Assembly: GCF_003634585.1 (NCBI RefSeq)
Contig: NZ_RBLG01000002.1
Span: forward strand, 62,001 to 126,000
Origin: Gillisia mitskevichiae
Lineage (GTDB): Bacteria; Bacteroidota; Bacteroidia; Flavobacteriales; Flavobacteriaceae
Reading direction: 5' to 3'
Length of the DNA: 64,000 bases
Made by a program: the position numbers and the translations under genes. Position 1 is the stretch's first letter, and every line of letters begins with the position of its first letter. This document shows positions 52,997 through 61,037 of this stretch, piece after piece. Below the pieces are notes generated by a model that was not told the origin of the DNA, did not search any database, and saw only the letters and a program-made list of their open reading frames with translations.

Positions 52997-53016
52997 AAAG
53001 TTGAGCCGCCAACTTT
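52997..53016 (-). terminator. Weak hairpin at the 3' end of DUF4402 gene A
   Basis: AAAGTTG (52997-53003) pairs with CAACTTT (53010-53016), overlapping the gene A stop codon. There is no strong T run after it on the minus strand, so termination may be partial and allow read-through into gene B. Confidence 0.35.
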
Positions 53017-53513
53017 TAATTATAGTTTACTGTAACATTAAATCCACCCTGGTTAATATAGTTCCCTGGAGTTTGATTAGGATTTACTTTAAGGGTTGCG
53101 CCAACATTAATAGTTTGCGGTCCTGATGCCAGTGCGTTGTCCCCATTAAAATCTGTTGTGAAATTATTGATTACCATAGTTTCAGTCCCGTTAGATAATA
53201 CATGGTTATCTCCTGGTAAAGTAATTCCGTATGTATAGCCCGGTTCTCCAGTGATTTCGAATGAAGCAGCTGAAACTGTTCCTCCATCAGATAATAGGAC
53301 TTCTCCAGCAGTACTTCTTGTACTATTAGGGCTTAAAGTTACCTCACCACCATTTTTCGCATCAATGTTCGCAAATCTAAGATCGGATGTTGTAGTAATT
53401 CCAATTGGTTGTATAATTGTAACTGAAGCAGTAAATGTTGCGGTAGCTTGAGCAAAACTCATACTAGAGAAACAAAAAGTTATAATGATGAGTAGGGTAT
53501 GTATATTTTTCAT
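53016..53513 (-). CDS. DUF4402 subunit A
   Basis: A 165-residue protein. Signal peptide MKNIHTLLIIITFCFSSMSFA, with mature start QATATFTASVTIIQPIGI, an alternating hydrophobic N-terminal extension. Then SDLRFANIDAKNGGEVTLSP, ASFEITGEPGYTYGITLPG, and ATLKVNPNQTPGNY. The C terminus is GFNVTVNYN, with Tyr as the penultimate residue and F-x-V-x-V-x-Y alternation, the layout recognised by pilus chaperones. First gene of the locus in transcription order, with -7 element and direct repeats upstream. Confidence 0.8.
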   Translation of the reverse strand: MKNIHTLLIIITFCFSSMSFAQATATFTASVTIIQPIGITTTSDLRFANIDAKNGGEVTLSPNSTRSTAGEVLLSDGGTVSAASFEITGEPGYTYGITLPGDNHVLSNGTETMVINNFTTDFNGDNALASGPQTINVGATLKVNPNQTPGNYINQGGFNVTVNYN

Positions 53514-53541
53514 GTTGTATGCTTAACGATAAGTAGGTATT

Positions 53542-53549
53542 CAAATATA
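53542..53549 (-). promoter_or_regulatory. -7 element TATATTTG for DUF4402 gene A
   Basis: On the minus strand TATATTTG fits TAnnTTTG and ends 28 bases before the ATG at 53513. The direct repeats at 53569-53606 lie 19 bases upstream, where the -33 region and an activator would be. Confidence 0.5.
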
Positions 53550-53568
53550 GGTAAACTGCATGTTACTG

Positions 53569-53606
53569 TCGATGAAATGCATTAATTAATCGATGAAATG
53601 CATTAA
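53569..53606 (-). repeat. Direct repeat, 21-bp period, upstream of DUF4402 gene A
   Basis: The 17-base unit TCGATGAAATGCATTAA occurs exactly at 53569-53585 and 53590-53606, 21 bp between starts. A shorter form with the same period is at 52761-52790. Two helical turns of spacing in the upstream promoter region suggest a dimeric or two-site activator, as for LytTR-type regulators. The rest of the gap up to 53841 shows no gene. Confidence 0.65.
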
Positions 53607-53841
53607 AGTTTAACTTTTCATTAGTTAATTTAGTCCAATGGTAGTATTTAACCGACTTAAATAGCTAACATTCAGCAAAAATTCAAGATTAAGCCTATAA
53701 ATAGACAAATCTGGATCTGTAGGACATTTTCTTACGCATTGTCAAATTCCTGCATGAATTATAAAAGCTTATCGTTTTTTGAAATTTCTAAGAATCTATA
53801 GGCATCTAAAATTTTGTAACTTTTGGTTCTAATTAAATGCA

Positions 53842-54255
53842 ATGAGAAATACTTACATCACCAGTTTAAATTTGCCTTCAACAGATTATGCTCTTTTGTT
53901 TTTAAGAATTGCTATTTCAGTATTAATGTTATCGCATGGAATACCGAAACTAATTATGCTATTTTGGTCTCAAGAGATTTCTTTTTTAGATCCCCTTGGT
54001 ATTGGGGAAACTACAAGTCTTACATTAGCAGTGTTTGCAGAAGTAATATGCTCTGCATTAATAGCAGTAGGTCTAGCTACAAGGGTCGCATCATTAATTC
54101 TACTATTTACAATGGCTGTTGCTTTTTTTATAGTTCATGTAAGTGATCCTTTCCAAAACAAAGAATTAGCATTAGTTTATTTACTGGTTTATTCCTTTAT
54201 ATGTATAACAGGGGCAGGTAAACATTCTTTAGACCATTACTTTCTAAAAAAATAA
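53842..54255 (+). CDS. DoxX-family membrane protein
   Basis: A 137-residue four-span membrane protein with the DoxX pattern: LFLRIAISVLMLSHGIPKL, LAVFAEVICSALIAVGLATR, LLFTMAVAFFIVH. Members are often small quinone-related or oxidative-stress membrane proteins. The start at 53842 is the in-frame ATG that precedes the first span; an ATG 4 bases upstream is out of frame. It lies 32 bases upstream of the monooxygenase-like gene, probably co-transcribed. Confidence 0.85.
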   Translation: MRNTYITSLNLPSTDYALLFLRIAISVLMLSHGIPKLIMLFWSQEISFLDPLGIGETTSLTLAVFAEVICSALIAVGLATRVASLILLFTMAVAFFIVHVSDPFQNKELALVYLLVYSFICITGAGKHSLDHYFLKK

Positions 54256-54287
54256 ATGAGACACATCTAATTAATAAAACAGTAAAC

Positions 54288-54581
54288 ATGAAGAATATAG
54301 GCTTACTAATTACTTTGAAAGCTAAAGAAGGGAAAGAAATGGAAGTATCTAATTTTATTAAAGAAGCAGTTAACTTGGCAAGAAGGGAAGAGAAAACTAT
54401 TACTTGGTATTCCTACAGGATAGATGAAACTACTTTTGGTATTTTTGATTCCTTCGAAAGAGAATCGGGCAGAGATGCTCATTTAAATGGTGAAATAGTT
54501 TCGGAGCTTATGGAAAAGGCTTCAAATTTACTGAGTGAGCCACCGAGTATTAAAAAGATAGAAATTCTTTCTGCAGTATAA
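54288..54581 (+). CDS. Antibiotic biosynthesis monooxygenase (ABM) family protein
   Basis: A 97-residue dimeric alpha-beta barrel (ABM) protein. Conserved features are LLITLKAKEGKEME, REEKTITWYSYRIDETTFGIFDSFE and RDAHLNGEIVSELM, as in quinol monooxygenase-like proteins. It is a general oxidative enzyme or a stress-related protein; the name does not imply antibiotic synthesis here. Paired with DoxX. Confidence 0.82.
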   Translation: MKNIGLLITLKAKEGKEMEVSNFIKEAVNLARREEKTITWYSYRIDETTFGIFDSFERESGRDAHLNGEIVSELMEKASNLLSEPPSIKKIEILSAV

Positions 54582-54601
54582 TTTTAAGTGATTAAAAATT
54601 T

Positions 54602-54635
54602 AAAAGGCCTAACACGATTACGTGTTAGGCCTTTT
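54602..54635. terminator. Perfect bidirectional terminator
   Basis: AAAAGGCCTAACACG (54602-54616) and CGTGTTAGGCCTTTT (54621-54635) are perfect 15-bp complements around ATTA. The A/T ends supply a T run on both strands. It serves the ABM gene (plus) and the OmpA gene (minus). Confidence 0.9.
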
Positions 54636-54654
54636 AATATAAATGTTTCTAAAT

Positions 54655-55482
54655 TTATTCAGAATCCATCATTGCAAAAAACTTATCAAGATTTGGAATA
54701 ATAACTATTCTAGTTCTTCTGTTTTTCGCCATATTCTCTTTGTTAGAGTTCTCTACTAAAGGAGCATAACTACTTCTTCCTGCAGCAATTAATTTTGCAG
54801 GGTCAACATTATACTTGTCTTGTAAAGCTCTTACTATAGAAGTAGATCTTCTAACACTTAAATCCCAGTTATCTTGAATATGAGACCCAGGAACCATAGT
54901 TTGAGAATCTGTATGACCTTCCACCATAACTTCCATGCTTGGTTCGGAATTAATTACTTCAGCTAATTTCTTCATTAATCCATCTGCTTTGCTATTTAAT
55001 CTATAGCTACCACTTCTAAAAAGTAATTTATCGGATACATTGATCATCACTACAGTCTTATCTACTGTTATTTGTACATCATCACTTTCAGAATCTTCGG
55101 TGATAGATTGTTTCAAATTGTAAGAAACTGCAAGGTTAATTGAATCTTCCAAGCTTGTCGCTTTACTTAATTCGCTTTGATCTACTTTTGCCAAAGTAGC
55201 TCTCATTTTTTGTTTTGTGTTATTGGACATCACGGTTAAATCGTTCATCTCCATTTTCTCATCATTAGATTCCTTTAAAGAATTGATCTTTGAATTGTAA
55301 TCTGCTACACGAGCTTCAATTGCATCTAATTTAGATTGCGCTTCTTCCTTTTCCATGGCAGTTCGCTGCAAATTGCTTTGAGTGTTAGATAATTCAGTTT
55401 CAAGCTCTACATATTTTTTCTTAGATACACATGAACTGAACATTGCTAATGACAATACGGATACTAATACTGTTTTTTTCAT
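54655..55482 (-). CDS. OmpA-family lipoprotein
   Basis: A 275-residue protein. The signal ends MFSSC (Cys18), so it is a lipoprotein. Residues 22-80 form a coiled coil (YVELETELSNTQSNLQRT). The C-terminal OmpA-like domain (about 150-270) has LLFRSGSYRLNSKADG, EGHTDSQTM, NWDLSVRRSTSIVRAL and NRRTRIVI, the peptidoglycan-binding signature. It anchors the outer membrane to the cell wall. Confidence 0.9.
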   Translation of the reverse strand: MKKTVLVSVLSLAMFSSCVSKKKYVELETELSNTQSNLQRTAMEKEEAQSKLDAIEARVADYNSKINSLKESNDEKMEMNDLTVMSNNTKQKMRATLAKVDQSELSKATSLEDSINLAVSYNLKQSITEDSESDDVQITVDKTVVMINVSDKLLFRSGSYRLNSKADGLMKKLAEVINSEPSMEVMVEGHTDSQTMVPGSHIQDNWDLSVRRSTSIVRALQDKYNVDPAKLIAAGRSSYAPLVENSNKENMAKNRRTRIVIIPNLDKFFAMMDSE

Positions 55483-56017
55483 ATTTTGGTTTTAATTAAT
55501 AGGTCACTAATTAGTTGATGATATTATTCTTATTTTTTACTAAGACCTATTCCTCTTATTGCGATAACAATGCCAGTACACCTTCTATTAAATTAATCTA
55601 ATAGTGGAATTACTTGGAAAAACGAAAAATAAATCGATTTAATTAGTTAGTCTTCAGTAATATAAGATGATATCCTGAAGCTTATCACCATCTTAAAAGA
55701 GTTTTACTACTGTAAATCTTAAAGTATTAGTCATGTTAAATCTGTGGAAATTTTTAAATTAAGTGGGAATAATTGCCACAGATTTATAGGACTAGTAGAG
55801 TTGATATAGATAGACTGCTATACAACTTCTATTTTTTGTAACAGTCTTAACCCAATTTCCTTAATATATTCCTCCATACATACAGGGTTAAAAATTGAAA
55901 TGCAATACTGGAAAATATATGACTACTAATTAAATAAGGCATATTTCTTTAACAAAATTTTATAAATGGCCTTTAAAATTAAAGTCTTCAATCCTTCATT
56001 ATACTTTCTTTATCAAC
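55483..56017. other. Intergenic region with little visible content
   Basis: The 535 bases between the ompA-like gene and the tamB promoter contain no coding frame I can support. The only structure seen is the inverted repeat at 55737-55786, listed separately. No clear minus-strand -7 element is seen for the OmpA gene. Confidence 0.5.
55737..55786. repeat. 11-bp inverted repeat
   Basis: TAAATCTGTGG (55737-55747) and CCACAGATTTA (55776-55786) are perfect complements separated by 28 bases. It is not followed by a T run and is far from any stop codon. It may be a structured RNA, a protein-binding dyad or a remnant; nothing in the sequence decides. Confidence 0.4.
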
Positions 56018-56025
56018 TAAATTTG
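56018..56025 (+). promoter_or_regulatory. -7 element TAAATTTG for tamB-tamL
   Basis: TAAATTTG fits TAnnTTTG and ends 20 bases before the TTG start of tamB at 56046. Confidence 0.5.
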
Positions 56026-56045
56026 AAGCTATATTATTAAGAGTA

Positions 56046-59000
56046 TTGGAAAAAGAAGAAAAGAAAAAGAAAAGTAAAAATAAATTTTTAAGGATAGTAG
56101 GCTGGATATTCCTGAGCCTGTTAATCCTTTTAATTGGAATTTTACTTTTTATCCGAAGCCCTTGGGGTCAAGGGATAATTGTAAATAAACTTGTCTCTTA
56201 TATTTCTGATAAAACAAACACGAAAGTAAATTTAGATAAAGCCTTCGTAACTTTTTCTGGCGATATTCAAATCGAAGGTCTTTATATGGAAGACCAGAAT
56301 GGGGATACCTTAATATATTCAAAAAAATTAGAAGCCTATATTCCTCTTATGCCCTTGATTAAAGGGAGTGGAGTAGTTATTAATTCTCTAGACTGGGAAG
56401 GGCTCAAAGCCAATATATCTAGAAAAGATTCTATTAAAGGCTTTAATTACGAGTTTTTAGTAAATGCATTTGTTACCACAGACAGCACAGTTGCGGACAC
56501 TATAACCACTTCTGAACCTTTAAATTTGAAATTAGGGGATTTTAAATTTAAAGATTTCAAAATTTCATTTGAAGATAAAGTTGGTGGAATTGAAGCCGAT
56601 TTGCAATTAGAACAACTTCAATTGGAGATGGAAGAGACCGATATGGAGAATATGAAATTTAATATTTCTAAGGCAAGATTGGCAAATTCTTCTGTGGTTT
56701 ATATTCAGAATAAACCTTTTCCCATTTCTGATGATGATCCTGCAGCTACTTTACCTTTTATCATCATAAAGGAATTGGAGATAGAAAATGTTTCTGCTTA
56801 TTATAGTTCATCTCCAGATGGCTTAGCTACGAAATTAGATATAGGACTTATAAAGACCAAAATTCCGAAAATAGATCTTGCTAATAATGATATTTTAATT
56901 GATGAAATATCATTAAATAATAGCATTATTGTTTTGGAGGTAACTTCTACAACAGATAAAAAATTAGAGGAAGCGCCGAAAGATTTAGAAATTGCTTTGG
57001 AAGAATTTGTTTGGCCAAATTGGTATGTGCAAGTAAACAGAGTCTCTTTTAAAGAAGATCAATTCACCTATTTAGTAAATGGAGCTTCAGTTAATACTGA
57101 TATATATGATCCAAATGCGATCTCAATTACAGAACTTAATTTTGAAGCGAGCGACATTTATTTGAAAAATGAAACTGCTAGTGCATCAATTAAAGAATTC
57201 ACATTTCAAGAAAGTTCAGGTTTAAATTTAAAAGAACTTCAGGGAGATTTAAATGTGACCAATACGAATTTAAGCTTAGATGGACTTCAGCTAAAATTAA
57301 ATGATAATGTAATTGATGGAAATGCACTACTTTCCTATAGTAGTATCACCCAGCTTATTAACTCTCCAGAGCAAATAGATCTAAAGGCAGAGGTGTCTAA
57401 TTTTGCAGCAGATATGAAAGATCTCTTTATATATCTACCAGAATTAAAGAAGAATGAATATATAAGAGCTTTAAGCGCTAAGAATCTATCGGGTAAATTT
57501 AAACTGGAAGGTTCTGGAACTTCTTTGAACCTTACTAATACAGCAATTAATTGGGGAAATTCCACTTCATTATACGCAAATGGAACGCTTAACAACCCCT
57601 TAGATATAGATAAATTAAGTTACGATTTCAGGAACGTAAATTTTATATCTTCTAGAAACGATCTTAAGAGATTCGTAAAGGAAGAAGATCTCGGAATTGA
57701 AATACCTAAACTTGTCAATTTAAAAGGTAGTTTTTCTGGAGATCTCACTTCATTAAAAACAAATTCCTATTTACAAACGTCCAATGGGGATTTAAAAATG
57801 ATTGGCGATTTCAAATTTGATGAAGAGATCGCTTTTAATGCTCAGTTAGAAACAGTTAAACTTGATCTTGGCAGATTGTTGAAGATGGAGAATCTTGGCA
57901 GCTTAGATCTAAAAATTACTACCAACGGAAAAGGGAAAGATTTAAACCATTTAAATGCCAATTTGGATGCCAACATTACCAATCTTTCTTTGAATAATTA
58001 TAGCATAAAGGATCTTAATATAAATGGTGAGTTTTTAGATGGGGAAGGTCCATTAACCGCATTATATAAAGATGAAAATTTAGATATTGCTCTTAATGCA
58101 TACGTGAATTTAGATACCATAGCAAGTCAAATTGATATGGATATAGCTGTAAAAGGTGCTAATTTAAATGCATTAGGTTTTACTGAAAAACAAATTACAA
58201 GCGCTCTTAAAATAAATGCCACATTTAAAGGAGATTTAGAAAGTTATAATGTAAATGCAGCTGTTACCGATGGATTAGCTATCTATGATAATCAATCTTA
58301 CTTACTTGGAGATCTAGGGCTTTCGGCATTTGTCTTACCAGATTCCACATCTTTGGATATCACAAATAAGATGTTGGATCTCACATTGCGATCTAATGCG
58401 AATCCTGCAGATCTTACTTCTTCATTGCAAACACATTTTACCAGTTATCTACATCCTGAAAAGATAAGGGATACAGCAGTGAATCCAGTTTCAGTGATTG
58501 TTAGAGGTAAATTTATAGATGCCCCAATTTTAAGTGATGTTTTTGTAACAAGGTTAACAGATTTGGATACTATTAATATTAAAATGGATTTTAGCGAAAA
58601 GGAACGAACTCTGGTAGGTTCAGTTAATATTCCGTATATCGATTTCTGGGGAACAGAGATAGATAGTCTCTCATTTAATGTAAATTCTGATGCTTCAGAT
58701 CTTAAATTCGATTTCGGACTGAATTCACTTACAGCAGGACCGCTTGCAATTAAAAAGACACTTTTGGATGGGAGAATCAACAACCGCAAATTATATATGG
58801 ACTTTAGCTCTTTTGATGATAAGAAGCAAATAGTGCATGTGAAAACAGAAATTTCCGAATCTAATGATATTCTTTATTTACATGTAGTTCCAGAAGATAT
58901 AATCCTTAACAATCAGGCTTGGACACTTCCTGCCAATAATCAAATCTCTTTTGGAAATAATAGAATTCAGTTTCAAGATTTTACTTTTTCCAATAAAAAT

Positions 59001-61037
59001 CAGTTAGTGAATTTCTATTCAGATAAATCGGGAATAGCTAAAGAACATATTGGAGTGAATTTTAAAAACTTCACTTTACAAACTTTTCTAAGCTATTTGA
59101 ATCCTGATAAATATTTGGCCAAAGGAATATTGAGTGGGGATCTTTTAGTAGAAGAACCTTTCCTTGAAACCGGAATTTTAGCCGATCTCGAAATATTAGA
59201 TTTTGAAATACTTGAAGCTCCTTTAGGAAGATTGACTCTTGAGGCTAAGTCTATAGGTAACAATAGCTACGATTTTAATCTTGCAATTAAAGATGGAAAC
59301 GTAGATCTAGATCTAACCGGTGATTATATAGCAGATCAAGTTGCGGCTAAACTCAATTTAGATCTAGATCTAAATAAGTTCAATATGCTGGCTTTAGATG
59401 GGTTTTCTGGCGGAGAGCTCACAAATGGAAAAGGATTTATCTCGGGAAATATGAAAGTAAGTGGCACCACCTTAGAACCAAAATATAATGGAGAATTCAA
59501 ATTTAATGATGCTGGATTTGAAGTTGCTATGTTAAATGCAGCTTTTCTACTTGAGGATGAAATTCTTAAAATCGATAATGAGGGGATCTATTTTAATGAT
59601 TTCATGATCCAAGATGAGAATAGTAATTCTTTTGTAATGGACGGCTCCATATTAACAGAAACCTATTTAAATCCTAGCTTCGACCTTAATTTTGTGGCAG
59701 ATAATTTTAAGGTATTAAATTCTACTAAAGAGGACAATGATCTTTTTTATGGAGTTGCAAGTTTTGATGCTAAAGCCAAATTAACCGGAGATCTTTTATT
59801 ACCAAAACTAGATCTAGATCTAAAAGTAGGGCCAGATACTAATATCACTTATATAGTACCAGAAGCAGCATTGGATATCGTAGAGCGAGACGGTATTGTG
59901 ATCTTCGTTAATAGGGAAGATCCAGATGATATTTTAACTAAAACCAAGGAGGAATCTGTAGTGATCTCGGGGTACGAGGTAAATGCGAATATTTCGATAA
60001 CCGATAGCGCTGTTTTTAATATGATCGTTGATCAGGAAACTGGGGATAATCTAGCAGCTTCTGGAGAAGGTGATCTAATTTTTAGCATTTTACCAAATGG
60101 GAGAACTACATTGTCTGGTAGAATAGATGTTAGTTCTGGGCATTACGAAATGAGCCTTTATAATCTTGTGAAAAGAAGGTTTGAAATCGTAGATGGAAGT
60201 ACCATAACTTGGACAGGAGATCCTTACGATGCAAATTTAAATGCCAGTGCAGTTTATAAAGTAGAGACATCTGCCAGTAGCTTAATGGCCGCGCAGCTTT
60301 CCGGAGCAGATCAGAGAGACCAAGGAAGATTTAGACAAGAACTAGATTTCTTAGTGTACCTAAATGTAGATGGAGAGTTAATGCAACCAGTACTAAGCTT
60401 TAATTTGGATATGCCTGAAGATGAGCAAGGAGCTATAGGGGGTGAAGTTTATGGAAGAGTACAACAATTAAATAAACAGGAAGGGGAGTTAAACAAACAA
60501 GTATTCTCTTTGTTAGTATTGAACAAATTCTTCCCAGAATCTGGAACTGATGGAAGTGGAGGAGGGGCAGCAACAATGGCTAGAGATAATCTTAACCAGG
60601 CATTATCAGATCAGTTAAATTTATTATCCAGTAAATTATTAGGTGAATCTGGATTAGAGCTGGATTTTGGATTGGATAGCTTTACAGATTACCAGGGAGC
60701 AAACCCTGAAGATAGAACGCAATTGGAAGTTGCTGCACAAAAGAAATTACTAGATGATAGATTAATCGTTAGGGTGGGAAGTAATGTAGATATTCAGGGT
60801 AGTGATCAATCTTCAGAAGCTAACCCGGTTATTGGGAATGTGAGTTTAGAATACCTACTTACAGAGAATGGAAGATTTAGATTGAAAGGTTTTAGAATGA
60901 ATAGATATGATAATGTGATTGATGGACAACTTATAGTAAGTGGTATTGCACTTATATTCACACAGGAATTCAATAAGTTCAAGGAATTATTCGAAAAAGC
61001 GATTATAGACGAAGCTAATAAAGATGAAGAGAAATAA
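56046..61037 (+). CDS. tamB: TamB-like translocation and assembly module protein
   Basis: A 1663-residue protein with a very basic N terminus (MEKEEKKKKSKNKF), one membrane span (about 17-38), a long beta-rich, repeated AsmA/TamB-like periplasmic region and the C-terminal DUF490/TamB domain (about 1290-1640, LSGRIDVSSGHYEMSLYN, RFEIVDGSTITWTGDPYDA, FRLKGFRMNRYDNV). The start is a TTG codon, and no nearby ATG fits. In Bacteroidota TamB partners with TamL; it may move lipids or proteins from inner to outer membrane. Overlaps tamL by 14 bases, so translational coupling is likely. Confidence 0.92.
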   Translation: MEKEEKKKKSKNKFLRIVGWIFLSLLILLIGILLFIRSPWGQGIIVNKLVSYISDKTNTKVNLDKAFVTFSGDIQIEGLYMEDQNGDTLIYSKKLEAYIPLMPLIKGSGVVINSLDWEGLKANISRKDSIKGFNYEFLVNAFVTTDSTVADTITTSEPLNLKLGDFKFKDFKISFEDKVGGIEADLQLEQLQLEMEETDMENMKFNISKARLANSSVVYIQNKPFPISDDDPAATLPFIIIKELEIENVSAYYSSSPDGLATKLDIGLIKTKIPKIDLANNDILIDEISLNNSIIVLEVTSTTDKKLEEAPKDLEIALEEFVWPNWYVQVNRVSFKEDQFTYLVNGASVNTDIYDPNAISITELNFEASDIYLKNETASASIKEFTFQESSGLNLKELQGDLNVTNTNLSLDGLQLKLNDNVIDGNALLSYSSITQLINSPEQIDLKAEVSNFAADMKDLFIYLPELKKNEYIRALSAKNLSGKFKLEGSGTSLNLTNTAINWGNSTSLYANGTLNNPLDIDKLSYDFRNVNFISSRNDLKRFVKEEDLGIEIPKLVNLKGSFSGDLTSLKTNSYLQTSNGDLKMIGDFKFDEEIAFNAQLETVKLDLGRLLKMENLGSLDLKITTNGKGKDLNHLNANLDANITNLSLNNYSIKDLNINGEFLDGEGPLTALYKDENLDIALNAYVNLDTIASQIDMDIAVKGANLNALGFTEKQITSALKINATFKGDLESYNVNAAVTDGLAIYDNQSYLLGDLGLSAFVLPDSTSLDITNKMLDLTLRSNANPADLTSSLQTHFTSYLHPEKIRDTAVNPVSVIVRGKFIDAPILSDVFVTRLTDLDTINIKMDFSEKERTLVGSVNIPYIDFWGTEIDSLSFNVNSDASDLKFDFGLNSLTAGPLAIKKTLLDGRINNRKLYMDFSSFDDKKQIVHVKTEISESNDILYLHVVPEDIILNNQAWTLPANNQISFGNNRIQFQDFTFSNKNQLVNFYSDKSGIAKEHIGVNFKNFTLQTFLSYLNPDKYLAKGILSGDLLVEEPFLETGILADLEILDFEILEAPLGRLTLEAKSIGNNSYDFNLAIKDGNVDLDLTGDYIADQVAAKLNLDLDLNKFNMLALDGFSGGELTNGKGFISGNMKVSGTTLEPKYNGEFKFNDAGFEVAMLNAAFLLEDEILKIDNEGIYFNDFMIQDENSNSFVMDGSILTETYLNPSFDLNFVADNFKVLNSTKEDNDLFYGVASFDAKAKLTGDLLLPKLDLDLKVGPDTNITYIVPEAALDIVERDGIVIFVNREDPDDILTKTKEESVVISGYEVNANISITDSAVFNMIVDQETGDNLAASGEGDLIFSILPNGRTTLSGRIDVSSGHYEMSLYNLVKRRFEIVDGSTITWTGDPYDANLNASAVYKVETSASSLMAAQLSGADQRDQGRFRQELDFLVYLNVDGELMQPVLSFNLDMPEDEQGAIGGEVYGRVQQLNKQEGELNKQVFSLLVLNKFFPESGTDGSGGGAATMARDNLNQALSDQLNLLSSKLLGESGLELDFGLDSFTDYQGANPEDRTQLEVAAQKKLLDDRLIVRVGSNVDIQGSDQSSEANPVIGNVSLEYLLTENGRFRLKGFRMNRYDNVIDGQLIVSGIALIFTQEFNKFKELFEKAIIDEANKDEEK

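Noticed and set aside
54288-54581. The ABM gene as part of an antibiotic synthesis cluster
   Set aside because: ABM-fold proteins are widespread oxidative enzymes; no biosynthetic genes are nearby.
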